Below, piece by piece: positions 46,441 through 60,300 of a stretch of 64,000 bases of DNA. The position numbers and the translations under genes were made by a program. This DNA is from Monarcha castaneiventris obscurior (Eukaryota > Chordata > Aves > Passeriformes > Monarchidae), in assembly GCA_026261815.1 (NCBI GenBank), contig JAMPIT010000437.1, positions 6,708,001-6,772,000 on the forward strand. Direction: 5' to 3'. The stretch's first letter is position 1. Each line of letters opens with the position of its first letter. The notes under the pieces were generated by a model. The model saw only the letters and a list, made by a program, of their open reading frames with translations, was not told where the DNA came from and did not search any database.

Positions 46441-49400
46441 GCAGATTTGTCTAAACACACAGCCAGCAGCCTCTAGGCCCCCTGAGAATAATAGTTTTAT
46501 CAGGCTATTAAAATAAACACCACGCAGGATAGATTGTACCAGATGCCAGGGGAGATCAGCAGCTGGAACAAAGAGATGAGGCTCCATCAAAGTCAAGGGA
46601 GGTACATGGACTTACATCAGCCAAGGGACTGGTCTTCCACATCCAATGGATCTCGCTCAAAGAGAGGCAAAATAGCAAAAGACCTACAATTTCCACTGCT
46701 TTAGCTAACCTAGTTCATTTGAACCAAAATGGGTCACAGTGTACCCACACAAGGAGTTCAGCAGCAAACCTGACTTCAGAGGGAGCCCAGGGAAAATGCA
46801 GCTGGGGAGAGAAAGTGCACATTGTGCTAAACAGAGCCTGCTATGGCAGAAACCTGGGCTTCTGGCTGCTCTTGCATGCAGGTCAAAAAAATATATCCCC
46901 TGTAAGGACACAGACTAAGCAGCCCCTTCCAGCCCATAGAGAAAAGATGGGACAGTAGAGCTGGGAGGAAGAACAATCCTGCCCAAAGCCTAACTGCTCC
47001 CAGCTTTTTCCTCTGTTCATCTCTGTACTTCGAAACTGGGATTTCTTCAAGTTTTGCAACCTCCCTTCTTTCCTGAGCTGTGTGAATGTAAAAATATTTG
47101 TTGCACTCTTTCCAGACAGATGCTATGCTTCTTGCTTATTAAAATAGAGAGAAGGGAGCAGATTGTCTAGGATGAAGCTTTATGCTGCTTAGAAGTGTTG
47201 AAGAAATAGGCTTTTCAGGATAAGTTAACATTTCAAAGGTGTTTCATATCTATTTGTTATCAGCTTTTGGTTACACAGAGCGTCTGAGCTCAGACCCTGC
47301 ATACAAAATACCACTGTAATGAATTGTGCTTTATCTCACTCTGACTTGACCCCTGCAAGTCAAGCTCTGCACAGGTTCAAGGTAAAGAGGTTCCAAGCCT
47401 GCAGGGGACAAAGCCACTTTCATTTCTGTGACTTTGCAGTGGCTCCACTTACAGCGGGCTCTGGAGCAGTCTCCCTGTGATTCAGGGCAATCCATGTGGG
47501 ACCCCAGGGGCTAAGTGGAGAGCAGTGGGCAGGAGCATGCACAGAGCCTGTGGGGAGGGCAAAGACAGAGGAAACAAGACAAGTATTGCCTGTTTTAGCA
47601 TTTTAGGTACCGATATCCACTGCTTTCACTGCAGGGGCCTGGCGCTGGCAAACAGTCCCAGCAAAGGGCAGAGGTGCTTGCACCCATATGAGGTGAGCTG
47701 GAAGATGGGCAGCACCATCACTCAGCAGATGTAATGGGGAGCCTCTCCTGTAGCCCTCTGGTGCATTTTGGGACCTCCTTCTCTCCCCACAAATGTTTGC
47801 ACCAGAATTGCAGGGCATTGAGCCACCTGGCTTTCACTTTATCTAAGGCTTCACTCTCATTCCTCTATGGCCAGGGGACAGCAAAGCAGTTTGATAAGAA
47901 AATACACAAACATACGCATACATTTGCTTGCACATCTTATGTATCTAGACACTATTTTTCCTAAGAAAAGATGACACCTTAGTGTCTTCTTTAGCTGTCA
48001 AGAAGTCACTGTGTTTTGTTGGACTAGGAATCCAACCCTATATCATGCCACATGACCCCACACGGCAATATCTGGATTAGGCCTCCACTTCCCACAGCAT
48101 TTGGGTGAAAACACAATTCAGCCTTACAGATAAAAGAGCCCTCTGCCCTTTCAGGGGCTGCTGAGGAAAATGCAGTGGCAAACATACTGTTTTACTGTTG
48201 GTGAATCTCAAAAACAAAGCCAAATTAGGTGAAATCCCAGTAGTTGCCTCCTTACAAAAGCTGAGGCTGAGCCAGTGCATCCAGAAAAACATCTGATTCA
48301 ATGCTCAGGTCTTAAGAAAATCAATCCATGTGAACATGCACCCAAATGAAAACAAGCGTAGATGGAGAAATTCCTCAGGTTAATGTTTCCAAACAGATCA
48401 ATGCACAAATGCCTGTGGATTGATTTCCTGGAGTTTCAACCCCACATTAGGTCTTTGGGACAATCCTAATCAGCCATGAAAACAGGGATTGGGGCTCTTA
48501 CAGTTTCTTGTCCCTACTTCTCCAACTCTTCTTTTACTCCCCAACAGACTCAGGCTGCTTGGGCACCTGGTCCAGGAAAACCCAGGACAGCCCTCCCTGC
48601 TCCTTCTCCATCTTGTCCTCCACTGCAGGACACCTTAGCACCAGGAGAGTGGCAGAGATGAGCCCTACAATGTGCACCCAAAAATGCTCTCCCATGCAGC
48701 TAAACAGCTCCAGAGGCTGCAGTTGAGTAATCTGAAGGATCATGTTTGCGCAGTAAAAGCGAGAACATTGTGGGAAGCAACCTTAGAGAGCCATACTGAA
48801 ACTGAAGCGTCAGAGCACTCGGGCTCTGCTCCCTTGGCATCAGAGCTGCCTTGTCAGGAAAGGCAATGCAGTTGTGCACTGAAACTGCTCCCCTCTGCTG
48901 CAACAGCCAGCAGGGATTCCCTGGGAGCAAACAAATTCCTCCTGTGGCCAGCCCAGCTGTGCTCCCTCCCCTCTCCGGGTCCAGGGTGGGCACGGGCAAA
49001 AGCAGCACCCATGGCTGGAGATCAGTGTTTCCATTTGCTGAGCATCCAATGTCCCTTGTAGAAATGGGCAGATAATGGAGTTTCCAGTTTGATGGACAAA
49101 GTAGGTCAGAGAGGAAAAATTTAGTTGCAGTTGATCCGAAAAGGATGTTTTCCGTGTAATTAATAAAATTCACATTTCATTTCAAGTCTATTTTAAATAT
49201 TTTAAAATACAGGGCTTTTTTTTTTAAACTAAGGGACATTTTAAAACTATAAAATTGTTTCAAAACAGAGTCCAAGAGTTTAATTGAAATTCTTGAAACA
49301 GTATTTTGTGAGCTTTAAAACAGAGAGAGAAACAGGTTTGGAAGTTCTGAATCAAAAAGATCTGCAACCAAAAACATCACTCTGACTTAGGACATTGTTA

Positions 49401-50398
49401 GGAAAAGTCTGAGCAACGCTGAAGCAAAAATATTCCACTGAAAAAATTCCACTTGGAAAGAGTTAGTGACAACTTCTACAGCCTGTTGCCCATTCTTTCC
49501 CTCTCTGCACGTCTTTACAATGAAAACATATCTAGAAGGGTCAGCAGCAGAAGTGTGTCATCTACACTGTCTGCAGGGATTAGAAAACTGGTATGAATTA
49601 TCCTTTTCATTAATTACTTGATCCTACCTAATCCCCGGTAGATGACGTTGACCTCGATAGACCAAATCTAGGTTTCTTAGCCTGCACAACCCCTTTACAA
49701 CATTTCCTAGCTCCCATTGCAGAGACACTTCCCAGCTGTGTTACATCCTGGCTTGCTTTCACCTGCCCAGAAGTTCCATGGCACATCCACTGCAGTCCTG
49801 CCAGCTGCTCTGGGCAATCCCCAGCCCTTCTGCACCACTCAGTGAACTGGGTGTGTCTGCCATCCTGCCCCAAAATATTGTAAATCCTCCAGAAAGGACA
49901 AGGAAATGTTTGAGATGTGTGTCATACTGGAAATTCAGGGAGAGTTACATCCTCCTGCATGTAAAATCCCAGAGAGCTGCAGGCTGTTGGACATCCCAGG
50001 CCAAACTAACACCAAAAGAAAGGCATAAAACTCCAGCATAAAGGGGATGATCCCCAGCCAGTTCTAAGGGATATCAGTACTCTGACATATACAAATTGAT
50101 TTTTCAGACTAAGCTTAGTGGCCACTTATCTCCAATAGCAAAATTACATTCAATTAGATTTGCTAAATAATTCATGGCAGTACATTTGATGTGGCAGGAA
50201 ATTCCAGCAGTGAATTGCCAGTGTTTCACATTATCCTGCTGACAGGAACTTGGATTTTTTCTTGCACATCTTTCATTGTTTCCACTGTCCACACCCAGAT
50301 TCTTCCTGGGCTTGAAGGCTCACTGTCTCCTCTTGCCTGAGGCTGCATCCGAAGGGATAAAAGGCACCTGCAGCCCTGAGGAGAGGGCTTGGGAATGT
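46441..50398. other. Unique non-coding DNA
   Basis: No gene is recognised. A GC-richer patch at 48.5-49.0 kb has unrecognised open frames up to 157 codons on the minus strand. 49.18-49.3 kb is AT-rich with TATTTTAAAATA-type palindromes and a poly-T run. Confidence 0.5.
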
Positions 50399-50977
50399 TG
50401 ATTTACAAGAAGCTCCTCATGACTTGGCAATGATTCTCCCCCTCTACTCTGCTGTCATGAGACCCCCCCTGCAGTGCTGCACCCAGCTCTGGGGTCCCCA
50501 ACATAAGAAGGACAAGGAGCTGTTGGAGTGAGTCCAGAGGAGGCCACAGAGATGCTCAGAGGGCTGGAGCACCTCTGCCATGGAGCCAGGCTGGGAGAGC
50601 AGTGGCTGTTCAGAGAAGAGGAGGTTCTGGGGAGAGCTTATATCACCTTCCAGTAGCTAAAGGGGGACTACAAGAGAGCCAGAGAGAGACTTTTGGTAAG
50701 GGAATGGATGCATGGAACAAGGGGGAATGACATTTAAATGAAAGAGAATAGGTTTAGAAGGGATATTGGGAAGAAATTCTTGACCCTGAGGAAGGTGAGG
50801 CCCTGGCACAGGGTGCCCAGAGAAGCTGTGGCTGCTCCATCCCTGGAATTGTTCAAGGCCAGGTTGGACAGTGCTTGAAGCAACCTGGGATAGTGGAAGG
50901 TGTCCCTGCCCATGGTAGAGGGTGGAAGAGGATGATCTTTAACGTCCCTTACAACCCAAAATATTATATGATTCTTT
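50399..50977 (+). mobile_element. CR1 LINE 3' end with internal deletion (plus strand)
   Basis: This is the largest recent transposon copy in the window. It begins with CR1 ORF2 sequence (ACAAGAAGCTC...ATGACTTGGCAATG). It then jumps at about 50432-50440 to CCCTCTACTCTGCTGTCATGAGAC, which lies further downstream in the usual element, so a segment is deleted. From there it continues collinearly through CAGCTCTGGGGTCCCCAACA, GTCCAGAGGAGGCCACAGA and the ORF2 C-terminus, which reads PREAVAAPSLELFKARLDSA, to the terminal repeat TTATATGATTCTTTG. The coding part is broken and the copy is 5'-truncated, so it cannot move. No target duplication is evident. Confidence 0.95.
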
Positions 50978-53539
50978 GAAAAAGAATTGTTCCTATTGCA
51001 GCTTTTAGCTTAAAGCAATTTAACTATACATGGAAGTTGGATTTACTGCTGGATTTTTCTCCAGCAATGAAACACTTTCGAAGCTCTGCAAATCTTTTGT
51101 AATGAAGTGATGCAGAACCACTGTTTAGTCATGCAAATGAAATGATAATTAACTGTAAAGCATTCTGAGGACCATGAACTTTTTGCCAGAACTCAAAGCA
51201 AAGTATATTTTTTTGTCAATCAAAAGGCATAAACACTTCAAAACTGTCCTTTGTGCATGTGCATTGTTGGGAGAAGGGCAAACGAGACAGAGTAAACAAT
51301 TTCTGCAGTCTGCAGGATACACAGGGTATCAAATATTGCTGGAAGGATGAAAATAGTTTTCCGAGAAACCTATGAACAGATACATAGAATTACTATTGAA
51401 AGCTGAGAGGGAATAAAATTTTCCATTCATTGCTGAAGCACCCCAACCTTTACCAAATCCATTCTTTTGCTATCTCCTACATAAGGGCAGAGCAGACTTT
51501 CAAAGAACAAGATTTTGGCAAGCGAGCTACAAAATTCACTCTGTTCTGCTTTGCAGTCTGAATTATGTTTCCTCTTGGTGGTCAGACAAACTGTTTTTCT
51601 CCCAGGGCAGACCCCTTATCATTCCACTGAAGCCTAGGGAGCAATCCCAGGCTTGGCCCAAGACAGCCAAATATGGGTTGGTTCCCGGTCTCAGTAACTT
51701 TCTGCTTTGGCATTTGAAAACCTCCTCATTAATTGCTTTTTCTAAGACACACAGGGAACAGAGAAACAATGGCTGGAGCATATGTTGGATTAGAAGCTAA
51801 GAACCTGCGACTGTGCCTCCTGTTAGCTGGATGGTTTTGTTTATTTGTGCCATCGTGTTTTACACCCTCCCCTGCATAGGGGTGTAATTAAAGTTACCTG
51901 GAACCAAGAGCAGCAGCAAAGCCTCTGGCTCCAGTCCTGTGTGACAACATATTCCTCTAACTCGGTTTTACAGCATCTCTCAGATGCAGCCTGGTTCCAT
52001 GTCTGCTCCCAAAGAATGGGAAATTCTGTAAATACGTGGTACCCCCTCCTCAGCTACACTTTCTCCCCTGGAAATACTGGGTGCTGGGGCCAGCAGTGTT
52101 GGCCTTCAGCTCAGAGCACCCACAGCGTTGCAAAGTCAGACTTTCAAGGCACTACATACACACATTTAAAAGCCCGGCAGAGGCAGGGAGGAGGGGAGAC
52201 CCCTGTGTGCTCCACACTGCATGGTGTAAACATGGTTTAGCAGGCTGTATATAAAATCTGAGCTCTCTATTACCCTAATCTTGGAGATTACTACAGACTC
52301 TCACATTGCTAAGGGATCAAAGATGAATAGCTATTTTAACCTGTGCTTCCACAGCAGCTTTTACTACATGAGATGTAATGACCAGGTGTTCAGCTGGCAT
52401 AAACTGCTGCAACTTTATTTCCTCTGCTAGCAAGAGCAGCCAGTTCACGTCATCCAAGGACTTCTTGCAAGGTTATTATTAGACTAAGCTGGTGGAGGTC
52501 TCTAAACTCCCTAGCATTTATTCTTTTTTTTTTTGTTTTTGCTGAGATTTCCACTGATGCGAAACAACTCAGTGAGATACTGTCCCGGCTGCAAACACTA
52601 GAGTTTGTTGACACGCAAGATCAGCAACAGATACTCTAAAAGAAGAAATATTAAAATCCCTTCCACTTCTTGCCAGAGTGCAGCTGACAAAATGGAACTG
52701 AGATCCAGTGGTCCTGCACAGCACAGGGCAAGGAAGGAGCACACACACTAGTCCCAGGTACCAGGCATAGGCTGTTTCCAAATTCCTGGTTGTCCCTGTT
52801 TGCAGGGTGTGCACCCAAGGTTACACAGTGACAGCTTCAAGCCCAGCCAGGGAAACAAGGTGATTGTCATCATAATAGCAAGCAAACATTTAAACTGTGG
52901 ACTCCTAGCCTCAGGCTGTGGGTGTCTCCATGAGACAGACTGCGATGCTCAAGAAATACCCAGCTGGTTGGGGGTGGCTCAACAAGCAGCAGCATCCTCT
53001 GTAATGAATGAACCAGTTGTACTCTGCACAAAAACCCCACAGAATTTGGTTTATCTCTTGGGCTCCAGTTCAGTCCAGAGCTAGAACTGTCTATGAAAGC
53101 GAGAGAGGAAGTTCAGCTCAAAAGCTTTTGAAAGGGAAAGACATAAAACAAATCATACAGGTATTCTAAGAACAAAGTGTTACCTCAGCCTCTGGCAATG
53201 CAGCCAGGTGACTGCAGCGGGGTTCACACCCTGCAGTGGGAGCAGGCAGCACCCATCACAAAAGTCTGAACATCAGAGGTTAAAAGATACACTGCAGGAG
53301 GAACTCTTGTTTTATAAGAGAGTTGGTGAATTAGTCAGAAGAGATTGGCAAAAGACCGGAAAGGCTGGAGAACACTTGAGCACGTTGCCAAAACCCACGA
53401 GCCACTGAATGGCTCTGCTGTTTTGCAAGCTAAATGGCTATTCACACCATTAGGACCAAGAGTGACAGCACTAACAAGATTTATCACAGAGCATCGACTC
53501 AACTCAATGAAGAACTGCCCCAGTAAAAACCTGCCAGCT
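50978..53539. other. Unique non-coding DNA
   Basis: No gene is recognised. A T11 run followed by G and five T lies at 52524-52540. Open frames up to 131 codons (51845-52240) have no known domain. Confidence 0.5.
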
Positions 53540-53640
53540 CTGCTGACGTATATAATCTTTATTAGAAAGGCCTCTCTGATAACCACATTCATTAGGAATT
53601 TTAGCAATTCATTTCTTCGTAAAAACTTCTGCGTATGAAT
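53540..53640. other. Candidate conserved non-coding element (AT-rich)
   Basis: GACGTATATAATCTTTATTA, CATTCATTAGGAATTTTAGC and AATTCATTTCTTCG lie in about 100 bases, with a retained CRE-like GACGTA. A frame is open through it (53345-53638), but no protein is recognised. Inference only. Confidence 0.18.
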
Positions 53641-56147
53641 TCAGCACAGGCAGATGTGAAGGGGAGCTTTGGAAAGACAGCATCACACTAATTCAGAGTT
53701 ATATTTGTCAGCATGTGTAGCAAAGAGAAAGGTTTAAAGTAGTTATTTTTCTGCAAAGCACATTTGTAAGTGAGATGGCAAATTACCGAAAAGCCTGTGC
53801 TACCGCTGGAATTTGTATTTAGCCCCCCACTTAATCCCAAAGTCAGGTGCAACATGGGGACACTGAGGCCATTATCCTCAGGGTGCAGTTATTAAGAGTT
53901 CTTCACTGTTCATTTTTCTTGACCAAAATCTACACATATTCCAAATTAGACACAAAACCAAAAGCAGGAAACTTTCCTAATGGCAAGTCAGAGGAGCAGG
54001 ATGGAGCAGGATCCAGCATCCCTCCCTCCGAGCTGTTGGGTCAGGAGATGGCAGGCTTGGCTGTGACAAGCGCCATCTCCCTGCCAAGCCCTGGTGAGCA
54101 GGGATGGGGAACTGCAGTAATTGTCACCTCCCATCTTCTTTGCGATGTGACAGGCAAGGGCAAAACAGGAGCAGTTTGCCCCAGCTGCCCTCGTGGGGCA
54201 AAGCAGCCAAACACAGTCCCTGGTACATCCCCTGTGCATGGAGACCTCAGAGTGTCTCCCCATTCCCAACCCCCAGCCTATCCAGGATTTGGCTCTGTGT
54301 TTGCAGCTTTGCACAAGCACTGGGTGAGCTCCAACCTGCAGCAAAGCAGAGCTGGAAAAGAAACAACAAAGAAGTGACTCTTGCTGGGGTGCAGGATTTC
54401 CCAGCTGCATCCGTCCAGGCAACAGAGCTCCTTCTCAAGCTCAGACACACACAATGCATGCAGCAAGGTGTCAGAGATGACCACCGGGGACAAGGTAACA
54501 CACCTCTAACACACCCCTCCACATCATGAGGCTGTTCTACCCCCAGGCTGCCGTTAGACAAGGGTGTTTCCAACCTGGGCCATGGCAAGAGCTTTTGGGA
54601 ATGCCATCCCAAGCATGCAGAGCGAAGCAGCAGTTTCCACAGCTGCTCATTCAGCAGCACAAGAATAGCAAAAATTCAGAGTCTATGCACAGTTTTGGTG
54701 TTATCCCCTGGTGCCACAAGATGAAGCTTTTAGCAGCAAGGTCACACAGAAACTCCCGAGTTTGCCATGCAACATCATCCCACTCCCACACAGCCTGACA
54801 GGGCTCTGAGAAAAGGAAGCAGCACCTCTTGTTTAAATCTGTGTACATTTATGAACTTCTTATCTCTCTGTCTACTCAAAAGGTCACATCATGCTTTAAA
54901 GGGTCAGGAACAGGAAATGCAACACCCTTTGCCTTCTGACAGCAAGTTACTCATTTAATCCTCACAGCAGAGACATTCACTGTGGTGCTGAGGGCCTAAA
55001 ATCTACCTAGACCTGCTGCTGAATTAGGGAGATCACTAAATGCAGAGGGATAAGCAACATTTGTAAGCCATGAACCATCAGTCTGGCTGTTCCACAGTCT
55101 CTGCCAAAAGACACAAGGCAGGATTTCTCAAAACCCAACCCTTCCTTCCCCCTGGACAGGGCTGAGGAGATCAACGTGCATGACACAGCAGCAAGGTATG
55201 CTGAAAAATCAACATTTCAGGGCAGTAAATCCATCATCTTTAACCTGTGAAGAAAGGGGTTTAACCTTGTAATAGTATTAATACAAATCTCACAGTATAG
55301 GCAAACAGTGACTTCATTTTAGTGGCGTATTTTTATCCCTGGATGGGCAGTCTTGCTAAATGGTGTGTCTAACTCTCCAAAGGCACAAAACCCAGCAAAA
55401 CCTGCAGCATGTTGTTATTGCAACAGACAGATGAGGAAAATCACCATACAGACCCAGGAGCCCATCCCACTCAAGGGGACACAAACGATGTCAGAGGTAG
55501 CAAGTGCCACAGCGCACTTAACCAAAACTTAACCAAAACCAAAACTCTGCTGGAACAAGGGCTGACAGACCTGTTCTCCTAACAAAAAGTTCATCATGGC
55601 CTCTGTGGAAATGAGGTGTCCTTCCCCTGCACCAACTGGCAAACATGAAGAGACAAGGGGAGCGGATGGACTGGAATTCCAATTACATGGTGCCACGTTG
55701 GACATGAGTGCCACATCCAGCTTCACTTTAATACTTCAAAGCCCTTTAGAGGCATTTTTAAACAAAAGGCTAAAATGCAAATCTCGATTCTTGCCAGCTA
55801 GAAAAGAATTTTCCACAACAGCCTCTGAAATATTAGGCACGTTATTATTAACATTGTGCGAGAAGTGGACATTAATTAATGCTGAACTGCAAAGAAATTC
55901 CAGTAGTATCACATATTTCACTCCTGCTGCTGCAGCAATGAGCCCATTATGAATAAAGAAATTAAAAACATATATCAGAAGGCACAATTAATGATCTTCC
56001 ACTTATTATTAACGGTGAGCAACATACAGCAGCAGAGTAGAATAAACGAGGAGGAACATATCTTAGCTTTTGTTACAGGATAAGATCACAGCCCAAAGCA
56101 CATCCTTTGCTGAGAACAAAGTGTTTATCAAGTGACTTCAAAGATAT
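53641..56147. other. Unique non-coding DNA
   Basis: No gene is recognised. 53.95-54.5 kb is GC-richer, with overlapping open frames of 130-176 codons on both strands and no known domain. TTAACCAAAAC is repeated in tandem near 55.52 kb. Confidence 0.5.
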
Positions 56148-56240
56148 TCACTGTGACCTTGAGCCAAACACTTAATATCTGCCAACCAGTAGGTTTTCTA
56201 TCTACAAAACAGTAACAGCAGTACTTACCTCCTGCAAATT
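56148..56240 (+). mobile_element. MIR-type SINE fragment (plus orientation)
   Basis: CACTGTGACCTTGAGCCAAA, CACTTAATATCTGCC, TTTTCTATCTACAAAACAGT and AGCAGTACTTACCTCCTGC follow the MIR core (TGTGACCTTGGGCAAGTCAC, then CTTAACCTC, then TCTGTAAAATGGGG, then AGTACCTACCTCAT) in order and spacing. It is the clearest MIR copy in the window, and it is old and inactive. The reverse strand contains a good donor-like GAG|GTAAGT within it, a known way such elements get exonised. Confidence 0.8.
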
Positions 56241-57079
56241 CAAAGTTTTGGGTGCTGGGCGCCTTTTCTGCTCTGTCCTTGCACGGTGCATACTACAGTG
56301 GTTGGGGGACACCCTTAAGACTCCTTCAGCCACAGCAAGAGGACAGTGAAATTACAACTCAAGGTAGCCTGGGAGGTATTTAGGAGCAGCCTCGGTGGAG
56401 GAGGAGCCGGGGGAACCAGAGACACCTGGGCATGGTGGCTGACAGCACCGAGAAGCCCAGCAAGGGATGCTTGCAGCCAGTCTGGGGAAAATTGGGCTCC
56501 AAGAGTCAGAGGTGAGACAAGATCAGCTGAAGTGGGTGAAGCAGATCAAGCAGGATAGGGTCAGTCAGTCAAAACTTTGTGCTGCCAGGAGGGGGGTGAC
56601 ACTTTTTTTGCCAAGGTGTAGGATTGCACAATCATCCTTAAAGACAAGAGCCAAAGCCACAGCTGCAGTAAGTCACTGATGCTCCAAGGACGCCCCAGAG
56701 TGGCTCAGCTCCACGAGCAGACCTGGCCCAGGGACACCAGCTCTGTTCTTCAGCATTTGCCCGTTCCCAAGACATCTGTCACCTTGCAAATTAACCCAGG
56801 CTGACATTCAGCCAGGCACAGCTGCAGCTGCAGTGAACCTTTCCTGCAAGTTCCCATCTCAGATATTTATTTCAGTACTTCTTCCTTTCATATCTCTACT
56901 ATTTTTACTGTTTCCATCAGTCTTTTTGGCTTGAACTGAACTGTTTGCCTTCACATTATTTCTGTCGTTGCTCTGCCCATATCCAATACGTGTGTCAGTG
57001 ACTGCAAAATTCCATGAAGCTTAACTAAATCCATGTTTTCTGGTAAATAATAGCAGCGTGTCCCCCCGTTCAAAGAAAA
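56241..57079. other. Unique non-coding DNA
   Basis: Nothing recognisable. Short open frames only. Confidence 0.5.
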
Positions 57080-57320
57080 TTATGAGAGATTTATTAATGT
57101 AGCATCAAATGAATTTCTGTTTTATGTAATTATGCATTGAATTTAAAAACGATGTCATGCAGGCAATCTTTAGAGTCATAATAGACAATCTGTAAGAAAG
57201 AACAAAGGAAAATAATGTTAATAAAACATTATGCCCTAAGCAAGAAATATGCTTCATATATCAAACATGAATAAAGATAGTTATTTGATATAAAATGGAG
57301 GTGTGACCTTGCTGCAGAAG
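57080..57320. other. Candidate conserved non-coding element (AT-rich)
   Basis: GAGATTTATTAATGTAGCAT, GTAATTATGCATTGAATTT, GATGTCATGCAGGC and GAATAAAGATAGTTATTTGA follow one another in an AT-rich, non-coding stretch. This is the longest enhancer-like block near the right end. Conservation is not testable here. Confidence 0.22.
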
Positions 57321-60300
57321 TGTTCATTACCTAACACTGCAACAAGCAAATTAATGGATTTTGGAATGGTGCAAATAACAGTAATAATAATAGTCATTTT
57401 GGTTCCTGGCATTTGCTTGCTGACAGCCAGATTTAGCAGCAAGTGGTTTGTGTTATTTTTTTATGAAAGGGAATGCAAATAGAATTCCACATAACCTTAA
57501 AGACATTACAGAAGCATGTGTCTAGTGCAAGGGTATTGATGAGTAATCAAGGCTTTGCAGATGCTCACCAGCCAAGCAGTGGAAGCCCACAAACAAAAGG
57601 CTGGCTGCCAGAGGAGTGTGTGCCTTATGCAAGGACACAGGTACATGTGGCACTCTCAAGTGTACAACACCCTGACATTCCAGTCCCTACATGGGAAGGT
57701 GGTGATTATGGTTACTGTGCAAATTACTCACTCAATTTCACAGGCATTTTGCGTGTGATAAACGGTGATGAACAATGAGTCTGTTGATGCTCTTTGAGGG
57801 AACTGTAGCACCGCTGGGAGGTGCAGAATTGTCAGGTTTGAATTCCTTCCTCTCTGCAGAGTCCCTTGCTAAGCAATGTTATCTAAATTTCCTCCTCCAG
57901 TAGGTCCCAGTTCCGTTCTGGCCCTTCTGGGCTGCACAGTAGATGCCCAGAGCCCTGTTAGCCAGCATGGCACCACCTCAAATTATCAGCCAGAAACTTC
58001 ATCAGCTGATGGAGAAGGTTTGCCCTTGCCACTCCCTCAGCCTGTCTGCAGAGCACCGGGAGCAGGCCACAAGAATGATGTGCTATTCCAGGCGAAAATT
58101 TACTGCAAGAGTGACTGCTGCTCCTGGAGGAGTTGGACAGAGAGGGAAAAGCTGATGGCATTGCAGTGATAGAGAGAGCACTGAAGCGCACTGCCCCAGC
58201 TGAAGGATGTGCTGCCAAAATTTACAAAAGGGAGCAGGAAACACTGTGCAGGGGGTTTTACCTCATTAAACCTCACAAAACCTAAACTGGGCCTCAGGAG
58301 CAGCTTGCAATGGAGCAAGTATTCTGTGTGGACCTGGCAGGATTGCCTTTGTTTTTCAACAAAGATCACAAATAGATTTCTAAAACACTTTGATGTGTTT
58401 AAAACGGTGGAGTTCCTATGCAAGCAGGTACAATAAAAGAAACATCTCTGCAAATGGAAAACCCTCAGGCATATATGCCTTTCTAAATGTTATTGGAGTT
58501 TTAAACTCTGATAATTGCTTTGTAATGTAAGCAATTGCATTATGAGCATGAACACAGCAGCCCATGCACCACCACGGCTGCACTTACAGCTCTGCCTTCA
58601 GTTGTTTCCCTCAAAGTACACTCTGATTGCAATAGGCTTCAATCTAACTCATGGCAAGCACTAAAGTGAGATCATTTAACGGACAAACCCAGTTTCTCTG
58701 CAGGTATCTGTTCCAGACTGGCAGAGGGAGGATGCCCTGCACTGTGGGGCAATGCTGGGCACCAGCTCCAATGCTGCCAGCTGGGACCCTGTCCTGGCAT
58801 GGGAAAAGAGCTCCAGCAGCATTTCCAGAGAGCAGTTAATGCCTTTTGGTGTCTACAGCCGTGATTTATTAGAGACCACTAGGACAAGGCAACTTTTCTA
58901 ACACAGAAAATTTCCCTCCTCAAAGTGAAACAAATTAAAATGGAGAAGGCTGAAAACAAACCTGGCTGCGCCTTTGCAAGCTGTTGTTTCATTCAGACTT
59001 GCTCTGAATTTACCAGCTTCAGAGGCTGCATCTAAAGCGTATTCAATCTGCCCTGGGTTCTGTGCATTTCTCCCCACCCATCACCACCCAGGCTGATGTC
59101 CAGCAGCCCACAGCAGCTGCCCCACACAGCCTCCTTGCCCCAGGGGCAGGTGCCAGGGCAGACACAAGGAGCTGCCTTCCTCTTCTCCACCTCTTCTATG
59201 GACTAACATACACAGTAAATCACAAAAAACACCCCAGCTGCATCAGGGAGGGAATGAAATGACGAGGGAAATTGCCTGGAGGTTCAGGAGATGCTGGATT
59301 TGGTATGTGGCAACCAGCAGCTCCCCAAAGCTGCAGTAGGATCTCCTTGGTGCTGGGCTATAGGTGACCAATTTGCTGCTGGTACGTCCTCCCATGAGTT
59401 TGCTGCTCATGCTTTTCATGGAATTTGGGCAGAAATTTTGTGGTGGGTGCCTGCTGCTGAGTTTCTGGAGAGAAAGTTTCACAAAAAAGCATCACAGTTT
59501 ATGAGCAGTGGCCTGGAGACGAAATGCTGTGTTTTCTCTGTGTTAAGGGCTCTGAAGCATTTAATTGAAAATCGTTAGCAGCCCTGTACTTAGGAAGAGG
59601 AGCTGGGAATTTAACATTCGGTTGTTGGTGTCAAATATGTGCCTTTTGCTATTTCTGGAGAGAAAAAATAAATAAATAAAAACAAGCCAAACTGGCCAAA
59701 TTGTGACCCTATCCAGCTTTGCAAATTCTCAGTAAAGACCTCAAACAAAGGTCCCAAATTCTGCAGTCAAGTTTGCTCCTAGATGTCCTTCTCCCCTAGA
59801 TCCCAGGGGGGGACACTTTCTCTCCCAAGTCTTTGGGTTTTGGGCAAAAGCAAAAAACTCCTCTCCTTGTGTCCTTCCAGAAGAACCATCCCAGGTGCAC
59901 CCCACAGCTCTGAGCCTCTTGCTGGGTGCTCAGGACTGGGCACATCCCACCGTAACTGGGGATGATGCAAGGGCTGCACTGTCCTCCCACACATCCCAGA
60001 ACAACAAGGGATCATCTACATTTGGGATAGGAGTCTGTTTTAACCACACCTGTGCCCATGTCCCAGACCTTTTGGCCATGCTGCAGTTGTAGTCATTATC
60101 ACTCCTGAGAGAGCTGTGATTTCCTGTACTTTCAGTTCCTCAATTACACTGATTATCACATTAAACATTCCTGGTACTACAGGAACAAACTAAAAATAAT
60201 AAGCTTGTATCTTCCTAATACAAATGAAACCCATTTGTACTACTGAAAGTGTAGCGGGTTCATTGTTTCACAGTAATGAAGCTTTCCTCTCAAGAGATTC

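Noticed and set aside
53847..54377. 176-codon plus frame opposite a 144-codon minus frame
   Set aside because: Both strands open at once in GC-rich DNA is typical of chance; no domain.
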